This document shows, in pieces, positions 19,215 to 27,129 of a DNA stretch of 35,619 bases. Both the position numbers and the translations under genes were made by a program. Location of the stretch: NCBI GenBank assembly GCA_946611795.1, contig CAMOEC010000064.1, positions 1-35,619 of the forward strand, read 5' to 3'. The notes beneath the pieces are model-generated. The model made no database searches and was not told where the DNA came from. It saw nothing but the letters and a program-made list of their open reading frames with translations. Each line of letters opens with the position of its first letter. The stretch's first letter is position 1. The stretch is from an uncultured bacterium. Lineage in GTDB: Bacteria; Patescibacteriota; Gracilibacteria; Absconditabacterales; Absconditicoccaceae.

Positions 19215-19430
19215 TTATAATTGCATTATTCAACAAATGAAAAACTCTATCGTATGAGACTTATAAAAATAAAATTATCATTTTCAACTTATATAGTTCA
19301 TTTTAAATACAAAAATAATCTGAATTTTACTATACTAAACATTTTTCATACCTTTTTTTATTGCATTTATCAAACTTTATCTTAACATACCAATATAAAT
19401 ATAGTCTTTTTTATCCTTTTCCATATAATC
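19215..19430. promoter_or_regulatory. Divergent intergenic region, probable promoters both ways
   Basis: An AT-rich gap between the divergent SEC-C operon and the Lys/Glu-rich gene. It must contain the operon promoter. I see no clear operator or hairpin. Confidence 0.35.
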
Positions 19431-20042
19431 ATGGGTAAACATCTAGACAAATCTTTACCAGATTATCATGAAAGATTTTTACAAAGAAAAAGGGAATACA
19501 AAAAGAAATATCATGAAACCCATAGAGAACAAATTAGTGCTTACTTTTCTGAGTACTATCAAAAGAATAAGGAAAAGATAAAGGAAAAATCTAAAAAACG
19601 GGCACAAGATAACCCTGAAAAGAAGAAAGAATATTGAAAAGAGAGACATAAAAAATTTTATGTTCCTCGTACTAGAGTTCTTTTAGATCCAGAAGAAAAA
19701 GAAAGAAGGAAAAAATTACGTATAAAAAGATATCAAGAAGAACATAAAGAACAGTTAAAACTCTATAAAAAACAATATAGAGAAAAAAATTCTGAAAAGA
19801 TCAAAGAACGATTGAAAAATTATCAAGAAATTAACAAAGAGAAAATAAGAGAAAAAAGAAGATTATATAGATTAACTCATAGTGAAGAAATAAAAGCTAA
19901 GAGAAAAGAATATGATAGTAGACCAGAAGTTAAAGAAAAAAAACGTGTAAGAGATAGAATTCGAGCAAAGAACAACCCTGAAAAAGTGAAAGAAAGATAC
20001 AGAAGATACTATCTAAAAAAGAAAGCTCAGCAGAAAGAATAA
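19431..20042 (+). CDS. Lys/Glu/Arg-rich coiled-coil protein, 203 aa
   Basis: Nearly the whole protein is charged helix with a loose repeat of the type N-K-E-K-I-K/R-E-K...Y (for example around residues 40-60 and 125-145), predicting a long single helix or coiled coil. A single TGA glycine (codon 70) interrupts it under the standard code. Its high basic charge suggests nucleic-acid binding, which is inference. Similar low-complexity proteins occur in phages and other mobile elements. It is followed by leader copy B of the lipoprotein family. Confidence 0.6.
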
Positions 20043-20124
20043 AGATTATTCACCTTTTAAAATATTGTTTAAATTTATCTTGAATATAATATTCAAAAGA
20101 TTATATCTTTTCTCGCGCGTTTAA

Positions 20125-20299
20125 AAAACAGAAAGTAATCCTCTTGAGAAGGAGATGAAATCCGAAGTGTGATGACTTTGTTACTCAACATCCGAAGCTG
20201 TAGATTCTTCGCTAAAAACTACAAGTAGTAAGGTACTCTAAATATCCCAGTATCTTCCTTACAAAGATTTGGACAAAACAAAAATAAATACCAAGTTTT
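20125..20299 (+). promoter_or_regulatory. Lipoprotein leader/promoter element, copy B
   Basis: The core 20154-20197 equals copy A. The hairpin CGAAG/CTTCG spans 20193-20211. GTAAGG (20228-20233) is complementary to CCTTAC (20257-20262), which lies in the loop of ATCTT/AAGAT, a possible pseudoknot. ACAAAACAAAAATAAA precedes the ATG, without a Shine-Dalgarno. Confidence 0.7.
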
Positions 20300-21232
20300 A
20301 TGAAAAGTATTAAATTATTCATTGGTTCAGTTATTGCAATTGTGTGTCTCGTTGTTTCAGGCGGTGTATTCACCTCATGTACCAACGATGATGATCTGCT
20401 TCTTGCAGGTGATGCTCAGACCGAGCAGGTCTCTTCTCTTGAGGAGAACCTTAAGGCTATGACCAGAGGTTCTATTGTTACATCAATGGGAACCGCATAT
20501 GTCTCGGAAAGTTCTGCTATGGATGATGATTATGTTTACTTCTCATTCACTCCGAATAGTTCATATATTGGTATGCTTACCAATTCAAATATTAACATGT
20601 ATATAAGATTTGTTAATGGAGCAGGTATGACCACTTATAAGCTATTGAACAAAAATAGTTCTTGTTTCTATAGGAATCAATTAATGAGTGCTAGTGGATT
20701 AGGAGTAGGGACATATTATGTCAGTTTTGTCTATACTGTAGGGAACTCGGCTTATGGTCAAACATCAAATCAAACTGATAGATTGATAGTGGTTTCAGAT
20801 GATAATAACTACGATACAAGTAACGACAGTGGATATGCGGATCTTAATTGTACAGCATGGGTTGCTCAGAAAATCAACGAGATGTGGGGGATTAATAACT
20901 ACTTCTATGGACCTTCTAATAGCTCATCTTTGCACAATGCTGTTGATTGGAAAGATGCGCTTGTAGCAAAAGGTTATTCTACGACAACTAATTATCCTGA
21001 AGTTGGAGATATTGCTTGGTGGACTTCTAATGTTACTGGATGTTCAGGATCTGGAGGACATGTTGCATTTGTATATTATGTTTCTGCTGATTATAATGAA
21101 GTTAAAATATCCGAATATAACTTTACACCTCCTCACACTTTCAATATTCGTACGTTAAAGAAAACAGGGTGGACACATAATAGCGAAAAATTTCCAACTT
21201 GTTTCATTCATGTGCAAGAAGGGAAAAGATAA
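20300..21232 (+). CDS. Bacteroidota-type lipoprotein with C-terminal CHAP peptidase domain
   Basis: 310 aa. A type II signal peptide ends in FTSC (C27) followed by TNDDD, then a propeptide-like stretch shared with its relatives (LLLAGDAQTEQV...KAMTRG). Residues 60-165 look like a beta-sandwich. The C-terminal CHAP domain has catalytic Cys in LNCTAWVAQ (C184), GDIAWW, the catalytic His in GGHVAFVYY (H254) and the acidic ISEYNF segment (E272). CHAP enzymes cut peptidoglycan peptides or act as amidases; surface anchoring suggests attack on, or remodelling of, a cell wall. About 27 glycines, none TGA; the stop is TAA. Downstream terminator at 21251. Confidence 0.85.
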   Translation: MKSIKLFIGSVIAIVCLVVSGGVFTSCTNDDDLLLAGDAQTEQVSSLEENLKAMTRGSIVTSMGTAYVSESSAMDDDYVYFSFTPNSSYIGMLTNSNINMYIRFVNGAGMTTYKLLNKNSSCFYRNQLMSASGLGVGTYYVSFVYTVGNSAYGQTSNQTDRLIVVSDDNNYDTSNDSGYADLNCTAWVAQKINEMWGINNYFYGPSNSSSLHNAVDWKDALVAKGYSTTTNYPEVGDIAWWTSNVTGCSGSGGHVAFVYYVSADYNEVKISEYNFTPPHTFNIRTLKKTGWTHNSEKFPTCFIHVQEGKR

Positions 21233-21250
21233 CTTAACTTGAAATCTGTT

Positions 21251-21282
21251 CCTCTATGAAGAATCCTTCATAGAGGACTTTT
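21251..21282 (+). terminator. Terminator after the CHAP lipoprotein
   Basis: CCTCTATGAAG and CTTCATAGAGG form an 11-base stem (21251-21276) followed by ACTTTTT. Confidence 0.85.
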
Positions 21283-21366
21283 TAATAAAATTAACATTTA
21301 AAAACATCTTTATTATTTAAACTTTATTTTCGTAACTTTTTCATTAAATTCGGAGAGACAGTATAT

Positions 21367-21388
21367 TTAATCTATTTAAATAGATTAA
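21367..21388. repeat. 22-base perfect palindrome upstream of the SLH gene
   Basis: TTAATCTATTT and its exact reverse complement abut without a spacer, 44 bases before the ATG. A dimeric repressor site is the natural reading; in such AT-rich DNA a chance origin cannot be dismissed. Confidence 0.5.
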
Positions 21389-21432
21389 TAATATATTAAA
21401 TGTCTTTTATTGAACAATGAATATATACTAAA

Positions 21433-22647
21433 ATGAATAAAACAAAGATTTCGATGATATTCTTCTCTTTATTAGTTTTACGGAACATTACTTTTTCAAA
21501 TAGCAATAGCAATGAATTACTATCAGCATATACTTGGGCATATAATAATTGAATAACAACTCAATCAACTATAGATAAAGCTAATATGAACTGAGATATA
21601 ACTAGAATAGAGTTATCAAAAATGATAAGTAATTATGTGATAAATGTATTAAAAAAAACATCAGATACATCAAGAAGGTGTATTTTTACTGATATAACAA
21701 GTGAGTTAGATTACCAGTATGATAATTGAGTAACAAAAGCATGTCAGTTATGATTAATGTGACAATGAATAACAAAGTTTAGGCCATATGATAAAGTAAC
21801 AAGAGCTGAATTTTGAACAATTTTATCAAGAGCTTTATATTGAGAAAAATATAATTGATGAAATCCATACTATCAAAGACACCTCAATCAATTAAATATT
21901 ACTTGAATAATGAAAAATATATCAAATGCAGAAAATAGAAAAGAAATAAGATGATACGTAATGCTTATGATGATGAGAAGCAAAGGTGGAAAAAATAATA
22001 TTTCTTTTCAAGATATGTATGAAAAGATAATACTAAGTTGATGATTTTATATTGATTGAGTACTACATACAGAATATTCTAAACATTGAATTTTTGAAGT
22101 TCCTTCTAATTGGGAATATGAAACCTTTAGCTCGGAATATGTTGCAAAACATCAAGATGTTTTTCCATTAAAGAATAAGGCAAATATAAATCTTTATTAT
22201 GAGGATAATAATTATTATTATTTTTTTGATGGTCCATTATGATATCATGAAGAATGGGTTTGAACTAAAAAGGACAAACTCAAAGATTTTCTCCTAATAT
22301 GAGCATTATGAACGCAATCATATGAAGAACCAATAGGTTATTCCAATTGATATATAATACTTCCCCCTTATAAATTTCCCGTTGATAAATGATCTTTTAT
22401 TGCATATCCTGATGAGTGATGGGATAACACTAAACCAAATAAAGGAACAGATCGAGAAAATTGGGTTAAAAAAGATTGAGGTCATAATTTTTGTTTTAAT
22501 AATGGTAAACAATACGAATACTGTTTTTGATCTGATAAAGATTATATTTATAGATGGGAATATTCATATAATGATAAAATATATCATATAATTAGAGATA
22601 AAAAAATGACTGATTTTAAGGTATTGTCTCCGGATGAAATAATATAA
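21433..22647 (+). CDS. Secreted S-layer-homology protein with variable C-terminal domain
   Basis: 404 aa. A signal peptide (about 1-24) is followed by two SLH-like repeats: one around ITRIELSKMISNYVINVL and one with ITKFRPYDKVTRAEFGTILS (about 105-125). SLH domains bind secondary cell-wall polymers and hold proteins on the surface. The first 190 residues are closely similar to the protein at 28281-29393, while the C-terminal 210 residues differ, with many aromatic residues and a PDEGWDNTKPNK segment. Glycines are mainly TGA. The C-terminal function is unknown. Confidence 0.8.
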
Positions 22648-22746
22648 ATAAATCCTATATATCTTTTCCCTTGGGGAATTTTTGAGGTATAAAATTGTAT
22701 ATGCAATATTAGTAGAAAAAACTTAGTGTATAACATTACCTATTCA

Positions 22747-22773
22747 GACTTGTTTTAGAATCAAGTCTTTTTA
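22747..22773 (+). terminator. Terminator
   Basis: GACTTG (22747-22752) pairs with CAAGTC (22762-22767), followed by TTTTT. It lies 100 bases after the SLH gene. Confidence 0.65.
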
Positions 22774-22846
22774 TGAGAATTAATTAATTGAAAAAGAATA
22801 TATCAAAATATATAATATCCTAAAATTTTACATAGATATTTATAGT

Positions 22847-23350
22847 ATGATAGCTTGTATAAAAGGGGTTTTAGTAACATTTCTTTCTTGGCTTTTTCAT
22901 CTTATTTTTGACTTTCTATTTTTGGGTAAATCTAAACTATTAATAAGAACGCCAAAATGGATTAATATGTTGATAAAATGGATTCTTATTATTCTATCAC
23001 TCCCCTTTAACATTTTTTGGTTTGGTTTATCTTATTTGTGAGATTTAGTTTCAAAGAAGAAGTGTTATATAAAAATAATAAATGATAATAATAAATGGTC
23101 ATGGATGTTGTGTTGAGACCATATGAATCCATTATTTTATCATGCAGAAAACTTTGATACGAAATATGAATGTATTAAAAATGCAAAATCATCATTAAAT
23201 ATTAGATACTATTTCAATCATAAAATAGATTGAAATTATGATTATTATACGATCTATATTTCAAATAAAGAATACAAAGAATTCTATAAATTATCATGAT
23301 GACATATTTCTCTTGATTATTCTGTGGATTACTGTCCAATAAAAAAATAA
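22847..23350 (+). CDS. Two-helix membrane protein, paralogue of 10555-11112
   Basis: 167 aa with transmembrane helices at about 7-27 and 44-64 and a C-terminal soluble domain with several Cys and Trp residues (KWSWMLCGDHMNP). It shares the second helix and overall size with the protein at 10555. Early glycines are GGN, later ones TGA (LGDL, CGDH, SGGH), so it belongs to the recoded genome. The family is unknown. It may form a set with the following membrane protein and nuclease-like gene. Confidence 0.65.
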
Positions 23351-23383
23351 ATAGCTGTTTTTAAATTCAATTATTATTTAGAT

Positions 23384-23755
23384 ATGAAAATATGAAACTT
23401 TTTATTAGAACTTATTCTATGAATATTCTCACTATGAAGTATTTATTATGTTATAATTATGTTTATACTCTTTGGTGTGGTTTTCTATATATTATATAAA
23501 CTAATAATTTATATTCTTAAAAATATTTTTGATGATCATATAGAAGATAAATTTCGAGTTATACTGTGTTCTTTTATCATTTCTTGATGTTTGTGTTATT
23601 TATTATATCAATTAAATATAATTCAGACATTTGCAGAAAGAGTTCAAAATTTCATAGATACAAATTATTCTACAGAAGCTGTAATAAACAAAGCATCTGA
23701 ATCATTTAAAACAAATTTTATTGATAAATTAACAGATATATTCAATGAGAAATAA
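23384..23755 (+). CDS. Small membrane protein preceding a nuclease-like gene, 123 aa
   Basis: Hydrophobic segments at about 4-20, 24-45 and 58-80 predict two or three membrane helices, followed by an amphipathic helical tail (TFAERVQNFIDTNYSTEAVI). TGA glycines are present. Its last 11 bases overlap the start of the next gene (ATGAGAAATAA), pointing to coupled translation and joint function. A membrane protein paired with a nuclease-like protein recalls toxin delivery or membrane-linked defence pairs, but no family is recognised. Confidence 0.6.
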
Positions 23756-24269
23756 TATTGATTACTATTTACAAGTTATAAATACCGTTCTTGATATATT
23801 ATATAATGAAGAACAAGATTTATTTGAGAATGATGTTTGTGAAAGGTGTTTGGTTTTTAGATTCTCTTATTATCTTCAAAAAGAATTGAATTATTTATAT
23901 GTTGATTGTGATTATAATGCATCATATAGAAATAATTGAGATTGATTTTATAGAGCCCAACACGGTAAAGAAATAATTGATAACAACTGAAATTCATCTA
24001 AAAGATTTATTGATATAATCGTTCGCAAAGAAAGAAACCTTGCAGATAATGAAATACACCATACAAATACGGATATTTTATGTTTTGAGTGTAAAAAACG
24101 AAATAACTATGATAAGAAATGACATCAGAAAGATATTGATAATATTAGGTATTTAACAACAAAATATTGATATAATTACTGATTTCTTTTAAAATTTTGA
24201 AAAGAAAGAGGTAAATGTAAGATAGATGTATATGAAAGATGAGAAAAACTAGTTTTGAATAGTGATTAA
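23745..24269 (+). CDS. PD-(D/E)XK-like nuclease protein, 174 aa
   Basis: An alpha-beta protein with the elements of the PD-(D/E)XK fold: a helical N-terminus with EKELNYLYVDCDYNAS-like strand context, D90 in RFIDIIVRK, then DILCFECKK giving E115-x-K117, D130 in the next helix, and a YGYNYGFLLKFG core strand. The usual PD is reduced to a D after Ile. Cys pairs (C32/C35, C113/C116) may bind metal. It could be a restriction-like or repair nuclease. It starts inside the upstream membrane-protein gene. Fold assignment is by pattern and moderate. Confidence 0.6.
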
Positions 24270-24387
24270 AATTTCTTAAAATTTTCTCTTGCAACTCATT
24301 CTCAAAACATTATCACAGCATACGCTGTGTTTAAAAAACAAAGCATAGAAAATCATGATTTTTCAAACTAATGAGAGTATTTCTCTT

Positions 24388-24505
24388 ATAAGGAAATGCT
24401 CCTCTATATATGCGATAGGAATAGGACTATCGTCCCTTATTATAAAACAAATACAAAAGTAAAATCAGATTCTTCCTATTAAGGATCTTAAAAAACAAAT
24501 GAATT
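24388..24505 (+). promoter_or_regulatory. Diverged leader before the metalloprotease lipoprotein (copy D)
   Basis: It lacks the 44-base core but has comparable architecture: ATAAGG (24388-24393) pairs with CCTTAT (from about 24435), enclosing CGATAG/CTATCG (24413-24432), then an ATTCTTCCTATTAAGGATCT foldable segment and an A-rich, Shine-Dalgarno-free start. Homology to copies A-C is suggested by layout only. Confidence 0.4.
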
Positions 24506-25381
24506 ATGAAAAAGAATAATTTCAAACTCTTTTTCGTCATGGTTACAGTAATCATGGTTGTGTTATTCGGAAGTGTTTTCACTTCATGTAGTAACGATGA
24601 TGATCTGCTTCTTGCAGGTGATCCCCAGACCGAACAGGTCTCTACAAATTGCCATGAACTTAGTGCTAAAGAGGCAATTGAATACGTTTCATCAATGTAT
24701 GGCGCTAAGAAGGGAAATATTGTTTATGCAGATAGCATATTGATTGTTGATGATGACATCGTGTTTGACATTAAAAGTATTAAAAATGTAATTAATCAAT
24801 GTACAACAAGAGCTCATCATAGTACACCTATTGTTCCATTACAGTGTACAAATATTGCAGTGTATCCGCAACTTTCAGGTAATAATGCATTGCCTAATGC
24901 ATGGTATATTGCATTATTGCAAGCTCTTGTACAATGGAATAATCTGGGAGGGCCAGTCCATTTTTCTGTAATAAGCTCAATTAATCAAGTTTATAATTAT
25001 GATTGGTTTATTGCAGTAACCTATGAAACACCGTATCCATCAACCTCTGTGGCTCAAGCTCAATTTCCAACAGCTGTAAATAAGTGTGGTTCGTGGATTA
25101 AAATTAATCCAGTTTTGCCAAGTGGTGTTCAATCATTTACTGCAGACCAAAAAACACATATATGTATCCATGAAATTGGACATACAATTGGTTTTGGTCA
25201 TACGGATCCTGACCCTGATGAGGGACTTCCTGTAATTTCAGTTCCTTATATTTATCTCTTTAATCCCCCACACGATGGGACGTCAGTGATGAGAGAAGGA
25301 TATCCAACATCTACTACATATTCAACATTTTTTTCACCAGGAGATATAAAAGCTTATCAGATTTTGTATAATTGGAATTAG
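24506..25381 (+). CDS. Bacteroidota-type lipoprotein metalloprotease (metzincin, M57-like)
   Basis: 291 aa. A lipoprotein signal ends in FTSC (C28) with SNDDD after it and the shared LLLAGDPQTEQV stretch. A short N-terminal prodomain follows, then a catalytic domain with HEIGHTIGFGH (H222, E223, H226, H232), the zinc site of metzincins, and a downstream SVMREG segment fitting the Met-turn. Bacteroidota have many such surface proteases (peptidase M57 and relatives). No TGA; about 17 glycines all GGN; TAG stop. It follows a recoded nuclease-like gene and precedes a recoded secreted protein. The terminator is at 25447. Confidence 0.85.
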   Translation: MKKNNFKLFFVMVTVIMVVLFGSVFTSCSNDDDLLLAGDPQTEQVSTNCHELSAKEAIEYVSSMYGAKKGNIVYADSILIVDDDIVFDIKSIKNVINQCTTRAHHSTPIVPLQCTNIAVYPQLSGNNALPNAWYIALLQALVQWNNLGGPVHFSVISSINQVYNYDWFIAVTYETPYPSTSVAQAQFPTAVNKCGSWIKINPVLPSGVQSFTADQKTHICIHEIGHTIGFGHTDPDPDEGLPVISVPYIYLFNPPHDGTSVMREGYPTSTTYSTFFSPGDIKAYQILYNWN

Positions 25382-25446
25382 TATAGAGGTATCTTATTTA
25401 AAAAAACTAATGTACAATTTGTAGAATTTTACTTGCAAAAAATTAT

Positions 25447-25480
25447 GGTTTCCATACTTTCTATATGGAAACCTATTTTT
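25447..25480 (+). terminator. Terminator after the metalloprotease
   Basis: GGTTTCCATA and TATATGGAAACC pair around CTTTC and are followed by TATTTTTAT. Confidence 0.75.
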
Positions 25481-25495
25481 ATATAATAGAATGTA

Positions 25496-26317
25496 ATGTT
25501 CAAAAAGAAAAGCATTTTTGTAGTTATTTGTATCTTTTTTAATTGTTTATTCTCTTTATTTGCATCATTTGAAAGTGAAAGATATGGTGACTTGCGATGG
25601 AATTACCTATACCCAATTACGGAAAATTTAAATAATAAAAAAGAGGCTTTAAAAATAGACTGCTCTATAAATGAAGAATTAGAGAAACTCTTGTTGTTTT
25701 TAGTAAATAATAAGTTCATTTTTGATAAATATTCTTTTATTTCTTGTTTAGACTGATGATTGTGTTATGATAATTTTAAGTATTTAAAAACTCTTTCTAT
25801 GCAATCTCCTATAAATGATAAAATGAGAATTCTTTATCCATATGCCAACGATATTTATTCAAAAAAATGAAAATGAACTTTTTTTTCGTGTTTAAACGAG
25901 AATTATTTTTTCCAAAGCTGAATATTTGAAGCAACATGAATAGTTGTTGAATACCCTGACTCCGAAAAAAAATGATATAATAGGACTTATTTTAAAATTA
26001 TTAAAACATCGGATCAAAATATTGATAAGTATCCTCTTCTCTCTTGAGATCTCTTATTTATAGAATGTTCAAGTAATGATTCAAAATGAGGCCATCGAAT
26101 ATGAAAAATAAATAGAGAGATTACTAATTGATTTATTAGATATTTTTCTAGTTGATGATATTCTATAGCTTGAGAATCTTTGTCTTCAATGATATGAAAA
26201 AAACTATATATTAGATTTTATTTGAATCCCTGAATTATTTTGTTAGAAAAAGATATTCCGTGTGAAAATTCATGGATGCTGTGATATAAAATTTTTGAAG
26301 ATTTAGTAGATTGATAA
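25496..26317 (+). CDS. Secreted hypothetical protein, 273 aa
   Basis: A signal peptide (about 1-24: FKKKSIFVVICIFFNCLFSLFA) is followed by a Cys-containing mature protein. The centre has LLSGDLLFIECSS and KGGHRIGKINRE, a GD-x-LF then GH pattern faintly like NlpC/P60 or CHAP folds, but no clear nucleophile Cys precedes it, so I do not assign activity. Many glycines are TGA. It sits between the metalloprotease and a long gene-poor stretch, within the secreted-protein island. Confidence 0.6.
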
Positions 26318-26921
26318 ATCATCATTACGTAATCATAAAAATTACCCATTTCTAAGATTACGTAAATTGTATATTTTTATAAAACCTATGATGAAAATTA
26401 GGAACTCATAAAATATATTTGGTGGATACAAACATTTGAAGAGGATGATGCGTTATTCAGCACGACATTGTAGTAAGTTAAATGAAAACCCACATTAAAT
26501 GGGATTGTTGTCCCGCCACCCGCTCCATTAAAAATTAAGGAGCTAAAATATGAAGGTCAAAAGCCTTCTTTTTTTAATTCCAAAATTTTTCATTTAAGAT
26601 ATTTCTATTATCAACTGTCTTAAGATGATTGTTTCATGTGAATATTAATTCTCTTTTCATATTTTTTGATATAAATTTGAATAAAATATGGTCTAAACTG
26701 ACGAAACTAAAATTATGATACATTATTTATTAACTAATGTAATTGTTTTGTCAAAAAAACCAAAACGAATTTTTTTACCATTTTTGAATTAGTAAAACTT
26801 AATATCAAAAAAAGAAATGTTGCACAATAACAAGTGTTTTTAATTTATACAATAATTTAAACATATTTTAAATTTTAGCTTGAATTTTATCCTAAAAAGA
26901 ATACCTTTACCCACCCTGTCG
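26318..26921. other. Gene-poor stretch with inverted repeats
   Basis: ACGTAATC (26327-26334) and GATTACGT (26356-26363) form an 8-base inverted repeat. At about 26510-26580 lies a patch less AT-rich than the rest, with GCTCC/GGAGC and GAAGG/CCTTC hairpins ahead of a T-run. On the minus strand a stop-free frame with TGA glycines (EGFGPSYFSS..., NGAGGGTTIPFNVGFHLTYY) spans about 65 codons without a clear ATG; it could be a remnant of a structural or secreted protein. Nothing else is apparent. Confidence 0.35.
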
Positions 26922-27129
26922 TCTTATTGACAGCTCTTTTAACTCCAATGATTGTATCAATCGAATGATGGAATCTTCTATAGAAGAAGATGAAATCCGA
27001 AGTGTGATGACTTTGTTACTCAACATCCAGAGAGAAGAACTCTGTAAAAAACGACTGATAGTAAGGTATTAGGTAAAAACTCCAACATCTTCCTTATAAA
27101 GATTTGGAAAAACAAAAAATAAAAATTAT
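26922..27129 (+). promoter_or_regulatory. Lipoprotein leader/promoter element, copy C
   Basis: The first 40 bases of the core (26989-27028) are identical to copies A and B. Upstream, TGTC...GACA and TGAT-TGT-ATCA hairpins match copy A. The hairpin after the core changes from CGAAG/CTTCG to CAGAG/CTCTG (27028-27044), with both strands changed. GTAAGG (27061-27066) pairs with CCTTAT (27092-27097) using a G-U pair. Confidence 0.7.

Noticed and set aside
26510-26580. tRNA- or tmRNA-like 3' end
   Set aside because: A CCCGCTCCA string and short hairpins are present, but there is no T-arm consensus, no acceptor stem and no anticodon arm.
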